Shown: positions 1-9,750 of the stretch, piece by piece
Position numbering within the stretch: the first letter of the stretch is position 1
Layout of the letters: each line of letters opens with the position of its first letter
Origin: Tsukamurella asaccharolytica
Lineage (GTDB): Bacteria; Actinomycetota; Actinomycetes; Mycobacteriales; Mycobacteriaceae
Assembly (NCBI RefSeq): GCF_007858435.1
Contig: NZ_VIGW01000004.1
Location: forward strand, 62,001-126,000
Reading direction: 5' to 3'
Length of the DNA: 64,000 nt
Notes under the pieces: model-generated
Told to the model about the DNA's origin: nothing
What the model saw: only the letters and a program-made list of their open reading frames with translations
Database searches by the model: none
Position numbers and translations under genes: made by a program

Positions 1-1854
1 CGGTTCCCCACCTTCCTGGGCGCGTTCAAGTACTACACCAGCTACACGCTGAAGACCTTCGACGGCAAGCGCTACCTGGAGCGCTTCGAGGACCGCGTCT
101 GCATGGTCGCGCTGACCCTCGCCGACGGCGACGAGAAGCTCGCCGTCAACCTGGTGGACGAGATCATCGCCGGCCGGTTCCAGCCCGCGACCCCCACCTT
201 CCTCAACTCGGGCAAGAAGCAGCGCGGCGAGCCCGTCTCCTGCTTCCTGCTCCGCATCGAGGACAACATGGAGTCGATCGGCCGCTCGATCAACTCGGCA
301 CTGCAGCTGTCCAAGCGCGGTGGCGGCGTCGCGCTGCTGCTGTCGAACATCCGCGAGCACGGCGCGCCGATCAAGAAGATCGAGAATCAGAGCTCGGGCG
401 TCATCCCGATCATGAAGCTGCTCGAGGACTCGTTCAGCTACGCCAACCAGTTGGGCGCGCGGCAGGGGGCGGGCGCCGTGTACCTGCACGCGCACCACCC
501 GGACATCTACCGCTTCCTCGACACCAAGCGCGAGAACGCGGACGAGAAGATCCGCATCAAGACCCTCTCGCTGGGCGTCGTGATCCCGGACATCACGTTC
601 GAGCTCGCCAAGAACAACGACGACATGTACCTGTTCTCCCCGTACGACGTGGAGCGGGTGTACGGCGTGCCCTTCGCGGACGTCAACGTCTCGGAGAAGT
701 ACCACGAGATGGTCGACGACTCGCGGATCCGCAAGACCAAGATCAACGCCCGCGAGTTCTTCCAGACCCTCGCCGAGCTGCAGTTCGAGTCCGGCTACCC
801 GTACATCATGTACGAGGACACGGTGAACCGGGCGAACCCGATCGCGGGCAAGATCACGCACTCCAACCTGTGCAGCGAGATCCTGCAGGTCTCCACCCCG
901 TCGACCTACAACGACGACCTGTCGTACGCCGAGGTCGGCAAGGACATCTCCTGCAACCTGGGCTCGCTGAACATCGCGAAGACGATGGACAGCCCTGACT
1001 TCGGCGCCACCATCGAGACCGCGATCCGCGGCCTCACCGCCGTCTCGGACCAGACCGACATCAGCTCCGTGCCGTCGATCGAGTACGGGAACAAGCTCTC
1101 CCACGCCATCGGCCTGGGCCAGATGAACCTGCACGGCTACCTGGCCCGCGAGCGGGTGTTCTACGGCTCCGACGAGGGCGTCGACTTCACGAACATCTAC
1201 TTCTACACCGTGCTGTTCCATGCGATCCGCGCGTCGAACCGCATCGCGCGGGAGCGCGGCCAGTCCTTCGGCGGCTTCGAGAACAGCAAGTACGCCTCGG
1301 GCGAGTTCTTCGACAAGTACACCGAGCAGGAGTGGAAGCCGGCCACCGACAAGGTCGCGCAGCTCTTCGCCGACGCCGAGATCCACGTGCCCACCCAGCA
1401 CGATTGGCGCGAGCTCAAAGCCGACGTGCAGGCGCACGGCCTGTACAACCAGAACCTGCAGGCGGTGCCGCCCACCGGGTCGATCAGCTACATCAACCAC
1501 TCCACGAGCTCGATCCACCCCGTCGCGGCGAAGATCGAGATCCGCAAGGAGGGCAAGATCGGCCGCGTGTACTACCCGGCGCCGTACATGGACAACGACA
1601 ACCTGGAGTACTACCAGGACGCGTACGAGATCGGCTACGAGAAGATCATCGACACCTACGCCGCCGCCACGCAGCACGTGGATCAGGGCCTGTCGCTGAC
1701 GCTGTTCTTCAAGGACACCGCCACCACGCGCGACGTGAACCGCGCGCAGATCTACGCCTGGCGCAAGGGAATCAAGACCCTCTACTACATCCGCCTGCGC
1801 CAGATGGCGTTGCAGGGTACTGAGGTGGAGAATTGCGTTTCATGCATGCTGTAG
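1..1854 (+). CDS. nrdE: Ribonucleoside-diphosphate reductase class Ib, alpha subunit (5' end missing)
   Basis: The large catalytic subunit reduces ribonucleoside diphosphates to deoxyribonucleotides with NrdF. The frame is open from base 1, so the gene enters from outside; about 617 codons are visible, and roughly 100 N-terminal residues are missing compared with NrdE of about 720 residues. Visible signatures are the substrate-site region ATPTFLNSG followed by a VSCFLL cysteine, NLCSEI with the partner active-site cysteines, the [19 protein letters not shown] segment, and the C-terminal redox pair CVSCML that accepts electrons from the NrdH glutaredoxin-like donor. The frame ends in TAG at 1852-1854. 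nrdF lies 1.7 kb downstream on the same strand, separated by an opposing gene and a mycothiol-dependent enzyme gene, so the two subunits are probably not one transcript. Family assignment is certain. Confidence 0.97.
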   Translation, partial: RFPTFLGAFKYYTSYTLKTFDGKRYLERFEDRVCMVALTLADGDEKLAVNLVDEIIAGRFQPATPTFLNSGKKQRGEPVSCFLLRIEDNMESIGRSINSALQLSKRGGGVALLLSNIREHGAPIKKIENQSSGVIPIMKLLEDSFSYANQLGARQGAGAVYLHAHHPDIYRFLDTKRENADEKIRIKTLSLGVVIPDITFELAKNNDDMYLFSPYDVERVYGVPFADVNVSEKYHEMVDDSRIRKTKINAREFFQTLAELQFESGYPYIMYEDTVNRANPIAGKITHSNLCSEILQVSTPSTYNDDLSYAEVGKDISCNLGSLNIAKTMDSPDFGATIETAIRGLTAVSDQTDISSVPSIEYGNKLSHAIGLGQMNLHGYLARERVFYGSDEGVDFTNIYFYTVLFHAIRASNRIARERGQSFGGFENSKYASGEFFDKYTEQEWKPATDKVAQLFADAEIHVPTQHDWRELKADVQAHGLYNQNLQAVPPTGSISYINHSTSSIHPVAAKIEIRKEGKIGRVYYPAPYMDNDNLEYYQDAYEIGYEKIIDTYAAATQHVDQGLSLTLFFKDTATTRDVNRAQIYAWRKGIKTLYYIRLRQMALQGTEVENCVSCML

Positions 1855-1860
1855 CTCCAC

Positions 1861-1919
1861 CGCACCAACGGGGCGCCGTGCGGGACGTCCTGTAGGACGG
1901 TGTGGGTCGTCGTGGTGCG
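1861..1919. terminator. Possible bidirectional terminator structure
   Basis: Between the convergent nrdE and LON-domain genes, CGCACCA (1861-1867) pairs with TGGTGCG (1913-1919), and inside lies a small hairpin CGTCC-TGTA-GGACG (1886-1899). There is no T-tract, which is usual for GC-rich actinomycete terminators. Its function is inferred from position only. Confidence 0.35.
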
Positions 1920-1927
1920 CGGGAGTT

Positions 1928-2545
1928 CTACTGCAGGCGGAACCGCAGGGTCGCGACCACGTCGTCCAGCGCCTCGGTGAGCACCCGTACCCGATCCGCC
2001 GGGCCCGGCGCGGCGAGAGCACGCTGCCGGTCGGCGTCGGCCAGCGGCAGCGCGCGGGCGAGGTAGTAGCTGCGCTCCACCGGGTTCTCCGGGAGCGTCA
2101 GCTTCGGCCACGCGCGCGGCTTCCCGCCCTCACTGCGGGCGAGTCGCGCTGCCAGCCTCTCGATCTCGCCGCGCTTGCTCAGCAGGGGGACCAGGTCGAC
2201 GGCGGGCTGCACCTCGTCCGGCCACAGATCCGCCTCGGCGCGGGGGTAGGGATCGTCGGGCAGCCACCGCGTGACTCGGACTCGGTCCGTGCCCCCACAG
2301 ATCAGGGTGAACCCGCCGCCCGGGCGGCGCACGTACCGGTCGATGAGCGCCACGGTCCCGACGTCCGTGCGCACGTCTCCGCCGCCCACCTCGCTCCCGC
2401 GCTCGATGAGGACCACGCCGAACCGGCCGTCGGTCGCCAGGCACTGCTCCACCATCTGCCGGTACCGCGGCTCGAAGACGCGCAGCGGCAGCTCCTCACC
2501 GGGGAGGAGCACGGCCCCGAGCGGGAACATCGGCAGTTCGGTCAC
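1928..2545 (-). CDS. LON peptidase substrate-binding domain protein
   Basis: A 205-residue stand-alone version of the LON N-terminal (PF02190-type) domain without ATPase or protease domains. It opens with ELPMFPLGAVLLPGE and LRVFEPRYRQM, the typical first strands of the domain, followed by GRFGVVLIERGSEVGG, and has a helical C-terminal tail. Cellular role of these proteins is not established; substrate or peptide binding is presumed. The chosen GTG at 2545 places the domain at the N-terminus; the frame stays open to 2722, but that extension is unlike the family. The gene is convergent with nrdE. A remnant of an RNA methylase lies on the other strand immediately upstream, in what should be the promoter region. 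Confidence 0.85.
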   Translation of the reverse strand: MTELPMFPLGAVLLPGEELPLRVFEPRYRQMVEQCLATDGRFGVVLIERGSEVGGGDVRTDVGTVALIDRYVRRPGGGFTLICGGTDRVRVTRWLPDDPYPRAEADLWPDEVQPAVDLVPLLSKRGEIERLAARLARSEGGKPRAWPKLTLPENPVERSYYLARALPLADADRQRALAAPGPADRVRVLTEALDDVVATLRFRLQ

Positions 2546-2554
2546 CGCTACAGC

Positions 2555-2695
2555 ATGCACCGTGTGCGGGCCAGCGACACCCTGCACCTGCTCGACGAGG
2601 CCTTCGACGAGATCCCGATGATCGAACGGGGCGCGAGTCTCAACGTCGCGGTTGCCGGTTCGCTCGTGCTGTATCGTCTCGCGGGCCTGGCCTGA
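2555..2695 (+). pseudogene. 3' remnant of a SpoU/TrmH-type RNA methyltransferase gene
   Basis: A 46-codon frame encodes a segment ending in IPMIERGASLNVAVAGSLVL, followed by a short tail and TGA. This resembles motif III of SPOUT RNA 2'-O-methyltransferases (IPM...SLNV.VA...LY), which forms the end of the knot and part of the AdoMet site. Nothing resembling the rest of a methylase (about 150-250 residues) lies upstream, where the opposite strand carries the LON-domain gene. I read it as a decayed, 5'-truncated gene. The match is from memory of the motif, not from a search; a chance resemblance cannot be excluded. Confidence 0.5.
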
Positions 2696-2700
2696 GTTCG

Positions 2701-2706
2701 TAGGGT
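2701..2706 (+). promoter_or_regulatory. Putative -10 element (leaderless)
   Basis: TAGGGT ends 6 nt before the ATG at 2713, and no Shine-Dalgarno sequence is seen in between. The spacing predicts a transcript starting at or next to the start codon. Confidence 0.5.
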
Positions 2707-2712
2707 CGGGGT

Positions 2713-3453
2713 ATGACCGCACAGCTCTGGCTCGATTCCATCGCCGCCGATGGCGCCCGCATCGCTGCCATCGACCCCGCCCACCTCGCGCTCCCCGTCC
2801 CCAGCTGCCCGGGGTGGACGGTGCGCGACGGCATCGTCCACACCGGCGGCGCGCACCGCTGGGCCATCGCCTTCCTGCAGGCCGGGCCGGATTCGAAGGA
2901 GCGCTTCGTCCCCGACGTCTCCGACGCGCCCGACGGCGACGCGGTCGTCCGGTGGTACGCCGACGTCAACGCCGCTCTGCTCGAGGAGCTCCGCAAGCAC
3001 GATCCCGACGCGCCCGCGCGCGCCTTCATCGGCCGCACCACCGCCGCGTTCTGGATGCGCCGGATGGCGCAGGAGGTGTCCATCCATCGCTGGGATCTGC
3101 AGAACGCCCTGCCCGACGGGGCCGAGCCCCTCCCGGCGTGGACCGCCGCCGACGGCATCACCGAGCTGACCCGGATGCAGATCCCGCTCATCCTCGGCAA
3201 GAAGGGCCTGCCCGCCGAGCTCGCCGGGAAGGTCATCGCGATCGAGGCCACCGACACCGGCGACCGCTGGACGCTACGGCTGCGCGCCGACGGCATCGAC
3301 GTCCTCGACGAGCCGGTCCCCGCGGACGTGACGCTCCGTGGCACCGCGTCGGACCTGGACCTGGTGCTGTGGCGCCGAGCCGAGCCCGGCACCGTCGACC
3401 TGACCGGCGAGCGTGAAGTGCTCGACGGCCTGCTCGACGTCGTGGTCATCTGA
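2713..3453 (+). CDS. Maleylpyruvate isomerase family mycothiol-dependent enzyme
   Basis: A 246-residue protein of the MDMPI/DinB-like superfamily, which uses mycothiol as thiol cofactor in isomerase or transferase reactions. The N-terminal helix bundle carries the family signature PSCPGWTVRDGIVHTGG near residues 30-46 and a second signature EVSIHRWDLQNA near residue 120; the conserved histidines in these motifs form the metal site. A C-terminal beta-rich domain (about residues 160-246) ends in DLTGEREVLDGLLDVV, typical of the family. Substrate cannot be told from the sequence. The gene stands between the LON-domain gene and nrdF; its ATG is preceded by a -10-like hexamer, suggesting its own leaderless promoter. 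Confidence 0.85.
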   Translation: MTAQLWLDSIAADGARIAAIDPAHLALPVPSCPGWTVRDGIVHTGGAHRWAIAFLQAGPDSKERFVPDVSDAPDGDAVVRWYADVNAALLEELRKHDPDAPARAFIGRTTAAFWMRRMAQEVSIHRWDLQNALPDGAEPLPAWTAADGITELTRMQIPLILGKKGLPAELAGKVIAIEATDTGDRWTLRLRADGIDVLDEPVPADVTLRGTASDLDLVLWRRAEPGTVDLTGEREVLDGLLDVVVI

Positions 3454-3482
3454 CGACACGCCGAACTGGCGCGATGTACTAG

Positions 3483-5248
<1,766 letters not shown>

Positions 5249-5298
5249 CGGTTTCGGCGGCGACATCCTGGGGTTTCGTTCGCCGGAACTGCAGGGAA

Positions 5299-5793
5299 CT
5301 ACTCCGGCGCTACCTCGCGCAGCCGGCCGGTGGCCACGTCGAAGACGAAGCCACGCAACGACGTGGTCGCCGGGATGAACGGGCTCGACGCCACGCGCTT
5401 GAGCGACTGGCGCACGTCGGCGTCCAGATCGGCGAAGGCCTCGGCCGCCCAGGCCGGCTTGATGCCGGTCTCGGCGAGGATGTCGGCCTTGAAGCCGTCG
5501 TCGGTGAACGTGAGCATGCCGCAGTCGGTGTGGTGGATCAGGATGATCTCGGTCGTACCGAGCAGCCGCTGGCTGATCGCCAGCGAGCGGATCTGGTCCT
5601 CGGTGATCACGCCGCCGGCGTTACGGATGACGTGCGCCTCGCCCTCCTGGAGGCCGAGGACGCGATAGACGTCGAGGCGCGCGTCCATACAGGCGACGAC
5701 CGCGACGTGTTTCGAGGGCGGAAGGGGCAGGGGGCCGGAGAAGTCCGCCGCGTAGGCGGCGTTGTTCGCGAGCAGCTCATCGGTGACGGTCAT
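5299..5793 (-). CDS. Beta-class carbonic anhydrase
   Basis: Interconverts CO2 and bicarbonate in the cytoplasm with a zinc ion. The 164-residue length and sequence fit the small actinobacterial beta enzymes (Rv1284 type). Zinc ligands are Cys35 and Asp37 in ACMDARLD, and His88 and Cys91 in HHTDCGM; the Asp37-Arg39 dyad typical of the class is present. The ATG at 5793 (MTVTDELL) was chosen over the upstream in-frame start because family members begin here. It is followed on the same strand, upstream, by the PolD-type gene ending at 5848, so the two may be cotranscribed. Confidence 0.92.
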   Translation of the reverse strand: MTVTDELLANNAAYAADFSGPLPLPPSKHVAVVACMDARLDVYRVLGLQEGEAHVIRNAGGVITEDQIRSLAISQRLLGTTEIILIHHTDCGMLTFTDDGFKADILAETGIKPAWAAEAFADLDADVRQSLKRVASSPFIPATTSLRGFVFDVATGRLREVAPE

Positions 5794-5847
5794 GGGTCCA
5801 TGGTCGATCCCGCATGCGAGTGTGCCCAGCATTGCGCTCCCACTGCG

Positions 5848-6795
5848 TCAATCGGCGAGGGGGAGACCGTCGCGGTCGGCCCACGCGACCAGGGTGTCCA
5901 GGGTGAAGGCCTCGTCGTCGATCTCCGCGTGCAGGTCGCCGAGGTCGGCGAAGCGCGCGGGCAGGGTGCGGAGGGTGAAATCGTCGGGGTGGACGTCCGG
6001 CACCTCGTCCCACGTGATCGGCGCCGACGCGGTGGCTATCGGCGTGCCGCGCAGCGAGTACGCGCACGCGATGGTGTGGTCGCGGGCGTTCTGGTTGTAG
6101 TCCAGGAAGACCGCAGACGGGTCGCGGTCCTTGCGCCACCAGACGGTCGTCACGTCCGACGGTGCCCGGCGCTCCACCTCCCGGGCGAAGGCGAGGGCGC
6201 ACCGTCGGACCTCCGAGAACGTCCAGCGGGGCTCGATCCGCACGTAGACGTGCAGGCCCGAGCCGCCCGAGGTCTTGGGGAAGCCGCGGATGCCCAGCTC
6301 GTCCAACACCTCGTGCACCACGCCGGCCACCCGCTGCACGCGCTCCCACGAGCAGTCCGGCATCGGATCGAGGTCGATGCGCCACTCGTCGGGGTGTTCC
6401 AGGTCGCCGGCGCGGCAGTTCCAGGGGTGGAACTCGACCGTCGACATCTGCGCCGCCCAGATCACCGAGCCCAGCTCGGTCACCACGACCTCATCGGCGG
6501 TGCGCCCGAACCGCGGGAAGAAGATCTCCACCGTCTCGAGCCAGTCCGGCGCGCCCGCGGGGATCCGCTTCTGGTGCACCTTCGCCCCGTCGACCCCCTT
6601 CGGGTAGCGGTGCAGCATCGTCGGGCGGTCGCGCAGCGCCCGGACGATGCCCGGGCCCACCGCCTCGTAGTACCGGACGACGTCGAGCTTCGTCGCGCCG
6701 ATCTCCGGGAAGTAGACGCGCTCCGGACTGGAGACGCGCACGACCCGGTCGCCGACGGTCAGCTCAACCGGTTCGCCGTTCGCGGAGGAGGCCAC
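5848..6795 (-). CDS. LigD-type polymerase/primase domain protein (stand-alone PolDom)
   Basis: A 315-residue archaeo-eukaryotic primase-superfamily enzyme like the polymerase domain of LigD, which adds nucleotides (often ribonucleotides) at DNA breaks during end joining. Visible motifs are the catalytic RIDLDPMPD (DxD), SGGSGLHVYVRIEP, and FLDYNQNARDHTIACAYS near the C-terminus. There is no ligase or 3'-phosphoesterase domain, so it is the free-standing form known in mycobacteria as PolD1/PolD2; no ku gene is nearby. The GTG at 6795 is preferred because the annotated upstream gene ends at 6824 and homologous sequence begins just after it. Spacing of 28 nt suggests an operon with the ferredoxin reductase gene. 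Confidence 0.9.
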   Translation of the reverse strand: MASSANGEPVELTVGDRVVRVSSPERVYFPEIGATKLDVVRYYEAVGPGIVRALRDRPTMLHRYPKGVDGAKVHQKRIPAGAPDWLETVEIFFPRFGRTADEVVVTELGSVIWAAQMSTVEFHPWNCRAGDLEHPDEWRIDLDPMPDCSWERVQRVAGVVHEVLDELGIRGFPKTSGGSGLHVYVRIEPRWTFSEVRRCALAFAREVERRAPSDVTTVWWRKDRDPSAVFLDYNQNARDHTIACAYSLRGTPIATASAPITWDEVPDVHPDDFTLRTLPARFADLGDLHAEIDDEAFTLDTLVAWADRDGLPLAD

Positions 6796-6823
6796 GGCGC
6801 TGAGATTACGCGGCCGGGAGGGG

Positions 6824-8383
6824 CTACGCGCCGAAGATGCGGCCCAGCGAGCGCTTGCGCTTACCCGACGGGCGACCCTTGACGACGCCGGCGACGACGT
6901 CCTCGGCGAACTTCTCCACCGTCTCCTGCGAGTCGGTCTTGTTCGTGCCGATGAAGCCGCTGGGGCCGCGCTTGATCCAGCCCGTGACGTACACGCCGGG
7001 GAGCGGCGCACCGTCGTCCCCGAGGACCCGGCCGGCCTCGTTCGGCAGCACCGCGCGCCGGTCGTCGAAGGGCAGGCCCGGTACCGGGACGCCCCGGTAA
7101 CCGACGGAGGTGAACACCATGCCGACGGGCAGGTCGATCGCCTCGCCGGTCACCGTGTGCTTCGCGTGCAGGACGAGGCCGTCGTCGGTGGCCTCGATCG
7201 ATTCGGGCGTGGTGAGGAAGCGCAGGCGGATGCGTCGCGGCGCGTCCGAGTGGGTCTCCAGCGACTCGAGGAGCTGCAGCTTGTGGCTGACCAGCTCGGA
7301 ATCGCTGCCCGCGACGAGGGTCTCGGCGACGTCGGGGTCCGGGTGCACGATGACGGTGCGCTCGTCGGCGAGGCCGAGGGCCTCAGGCAGGGTGAAGGCG
7401 GCGTGCTCGGGGCCGCGGCGGGCCACGATCACGACCTCCTCGACCTTCGACTCGCGCAGCGCGGCGAGTGCGGCGGGGGAGATGGTGGTGCCCTCGAGCT
7501 CCTCCGGCTCGGCCGTGAGGATGCGGGCGGCGTCGAGTGCGACGTTGCCGTTGCCGATGACGACGATACGGTCGTGCGTGAGGTCGACCGCGTCGCCCTT
7601 GTGCTCGGGGTGGCCGTTGTACCAGGCCACGAAGTCGGTGGCGCTGCGGACGTTGGGCAGGTCCTCGCCGGTGATGCCCAGCTTCTTGTCGGTGCTCGCG
7701 CCGACGGCGACGACGATCGCGTCGTGGCGCTTGCGCAGTTCCTCGAAGCTGATGGTCTGTCGATTCGGCCCGCTTGCTGCGCTCCCGGCGCCGGACCCGA
7801 TCTCGGTGTTCAGGTGGATGCGGAAGTTCCGGTCCGCGGCCACCTTGTCGAACAGGCCCGAGACCTTGCGGGTGCTGGTGTGATCGGGGGCGACGCCGAA
7901 GCGGGCCAGGCCGTAGGGCGTGGACAGCTTCTCGTAGACGTCGACGGTGACGCCCGGGAAGCGGAGCAGCTCGTCGGCCGCGTACATCGCGGCGGGGCCG
8001 CTGCCGATCACGCCGACGCTGATGACCGTGTCGGCCGGGATCGGGAGGACCTTCGGCGGCACCGTGTGCGCCATCGGCGGACGGCTGCGCTCCTGCGGGT
8101 TCGGGCCGCCGAGGGAGGAGTTGGCCGGGTCGGCGGCCGCGAGGGCACGGTTGAGCTCGATGTAGACCTTGTGCTCGTCGGGCAGACGGTGCGCCGGGCC
8201 GATGGCGTCGACGGGGCAGGCCGTCACGCAGGCACCGCAGTCGACGCAGGTGGTGGGGTCCACGTACAGCATCTCGGCCGTCGCGAAGCCCGGCTCGTCA
8301 GGCGTCGGGTGGATGCAGTTCACCGGGCACGCGAAGGTGCACGAGGCATCGCTGCAGCAGGACTGGGTGATGACGTGGGGCAT
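6824..8383 (-). CDS. Ferredoxin - ferredoxin/NADP+ reductase fusion protein (FprB-like)
   Basis: A 519-residue cytoplasmic electron carrier fusing a two-cluster ferredoxin to an adrenodoxin-reductase-type flavoprotein. Residues 1-100 hold cysteines 9, 10, 15, 19 and 23, then the cluster CVDCGACVTACP with Cys46, 49, 52 and 56. From about residue 120, GVIGSGPAAMYAADEL binds FAD, and IVVIGNGNVALDAARIL binds NADPH; GYRGVPVPGLPFD and GWIKRGPSGFIGTNKTDS near the C-terminus are typical of FprA/FprB. It can pass electrons from NADPH to ferredoxin-dependent oxygenases; the AurF-like diiron gene directly upstream is a possible partner. Around residues 197-208 an odd Gly/Ala/Ser loop (GSGAGSAASGP) is encoded by a repeat also found in another gene of this window. 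Confidence 0.92.
   Translation of the reverse strand: MPHVITQSCCSDASCTFACPVNCIHPTPDEPGFATAEMLYVDPTTCVDCGACVTACPVDAIGPAHRLPDEHKVYIELNRALAAADPANSSLGGPNPQERSRPPMAHTVPPKVLPIPADTVISVGVIGSGPAAMYAADELLRFPGVTVDVYEKLSTPYGLARFGVAPDHTSTRKVSGLFDKVAADRNFRIHLNTEIGSGAGSAASGPNRQTISFEELRKRHDAIVVAVGASTDKKLGITGEDLPNVRSATDFVAWYNGHPEHKGDAVDLTHDRIVVIGNGNVALDAARILTAEPEELEGTTISPAALAALRESKVEEVVIVARRGPEHAAFTLPEALGLADERTVIVHPDPDVAETLVAGSDSELVSHKLQLLESLETHSDAPRRIRLRFLTTPESIEATDDGLVLHAKHTVTGEAIDLPVGMVFTSVGYRGVPVPGLPFDDRRAVLPNEAGRVLGDDGAPLPGVYVTGWIKRGPSGFIGTNKTDSQETVEKFAEDVVAGVVKGRPSGKRKRSLGRIFGA
7762..7793 (-). repeat. 32-bp interspersed repeat, copy 1 (inside the ferredoxin reductase gene)
   Basis: This 32-bp segment matches 25092-25123 at 29 of 32 positions. 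On the minus strand it encodes GAGSAASGP in frame, a loop that looks inserted between conserved parts of the reductase. See copy 2 for the matching loop in an unrelated protein. Confidence 0.7.
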
Positions 8384-8477
8384 TGAGGAAGCTCCTCCGG
8401 GGTGTTCGCATCCGGGCCGGGATACGGGTCCGGCTCGGCGGGTGACCGCCGAGCCGGATAATCGGGGTGGTTCGAGA

Positions 8478-9497
8478 CTACTGCGCGGTGTAGGACGGCT
8501 CGCTGCGGAACCGCGAGGTGCGGCCGTGGATGCCCAGCGCGCGCCACAGCAGGCGGGAGACCGGGTTCATCAGATTCGTGCGCTCCGCGAGCAGGCGGAC
8601 GTCGCCGAAGATCTCCTGGCGCATGGCCTTCGATTCGGGCGAGCGCCAGAAGATGTCCTTCTTGACCGAGCGCGGGATGTCAAAGGTGTCCCAGAACTGC
8701 TTCGGCGGGACCATGATCGCACCGAGCAGGATTCGCATCACCAGCGGCATCGCCAGCGACAGCAGGAAGCGCGGGATCGGGCCGCGGGTCGGCACCTTGT
8801 GCTCGAGCAGCTGATGCGCGAAGGAGATGTGGCGGGCCTCCTCGGCAACGTGGATCTGCATCACCGCGGTCATCGCGGGGTGCTGCGTATCGGCCGAGCG
8901 CAGGAACTGCTTCTGCAGGTGGTCGATCGGCTCCTCGCCGGCCAGCACGCCCATGTAGAAGATGTTCGGGAGGGTGGTGGCCGCCAGCGGGATGATCGGC
9001 GACAGGCGGCGGAACCACCACGCGCCGCCGGGCACGTCCATGCCCACGCGGTTGACGAACTCCTGGAACATCAGCGTGTGCTGGCACTCCTCCTTCGCCT
9101 CGTGGGTGGCGTAGCGGAACTCGGGGGAGTTGTTCGGCTGCACCGCGGTGTACTGCATGATGCCGCGGATCAGGATCGACTCGAACTGCAGGCCGACCTT
9201 GGCCACGTTGGCCTGGCGCCACATGCCGATCTCGATCTGCTTGGCCAGCGGCTGCTCCTGGTACCAGGGGTGGCGGCCGATCGGGTCGAACCGGGGGTTG
9301 CACACCCAGCGCGGGTCGTCGGGCACGATCGCCAGCTCGGGGGAGTCCCAGTCGATGTCGACGTAGGGATCGAAGTTCCGGCGCACCGAGGCCTCGGAGA
9401 GGTCGTTCAGCGTCTGCTCGTACTCGGCCTGGCCGGGGAACGCGCGGCCGCGCATGCGGGCCATGTGGGTCACTCGGGGCATGTTCAGCAGGGCCAT
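8478..9497 (-). CDS. AurF-like diiron oxygenase
   Basis: A 339-residue protein of the p-aminobenzoate N-oxygenase (AurF) family, diiron enzymes of ferritin-like fold; the substrate here is unknown. Metal-ligand motifs are ESILIRG, EAKEECQHTLMFQEF (ExxH) and HVAEEARHISFAHQ (ExxH). Hydrophobic stretch LLSLAMPLVMRILLGAIMVP may be buried or membrane-associated. The ATG at 9497 (MALLNMPRVTHM) follows a good ribosome site AGGAAAGG, whereas the frame extends upstream without family sequence. The gene is transcribed towards the ferredoxin reductase gene 94 bp away, a plausible electron donor. Two palindromes lie in the 250-bp region upstream and may be operators. Confidence 0.85.
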   Translation of the reverse strand: MALLNMPRVTHMARMRGRAFPGQAEYEQTLNDLSEASVRRNFDPYVDIDWDSPELAIVPDDPRWVCNPRFDPIGRHPWYQEQPLAKQIEIGMWRQANVAKVGLQFESILIRGIMQYTAVQPNNSPEFRYATHEAKEECQHTLMFQEFVNRVGMDVPGGAWWFRRLSPIIPLAATTLPNIFYMGVLAGEEPIDHLQKQFLRSADTQHPAMTAVMQIHVAEEARHISFAHQLLEHKVPTRGPIPRFLLSLAMPLVMRILLGAIMVPPKQFWDTFDIPRSVKKDIFWRSPESKAMRQEIFGDVRLLAERTNLMNPVSRLLWRALGIHGRTSRFRSEPSYTAQ

Positions 9498-9550
9498 GAT
9501 GGATCCTTTCCTGGCACCTCGACCGGCTAGCACCTGGTCTTTCCGTGGCG

Positions 9551-9566
9551 CTGTGGGAAATCCCAC
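9551..9566. promoter_or_regulatory. Palindrome upstream of the AurF-like gene
   Basis: TGTGGGAAATCCCACA is a perfect inverted repeat of 7-bp arms around AA, centred about 60 bp upstream of the start codon at 9497. It could be an operator or a 5'-leader hairpin. No regulator gene is adjacent. Confidence 0.4.
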
Positions 9567-9669
9567 AGGCGTCTGTGCAGGTAGAAGCCGTGTATGAGAT
9601 TGAATCCCCCTCAGGCTATCACTTGAAACAAGCATGAATGAAGGGTCTCCGGCCGGCAATCCGTGAACA

Positions 9670-9679
9670 GGTGTACACC
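9670..9679. promoter_or_regulatory. Short perfect palindrome in the AurF/FecB intergenic region
   Basis: GGTGTACACC is a perfect 10-bp palindrome between the AurF-like gene and the end of the FecB-like gene. A dimeric regulator could bind it, but palindromes this short arise by chance. The rest of 9498-9750 shows no coding signal. Confidence 0.25.
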
Positions 9680-9750
9680 AGAGCTTCGGGCCAGCGGTTT
9701 TACCCGGCCGATGTGAGGGGCGTCACGAGGGAACGTTCGCGTTCCCGAGG

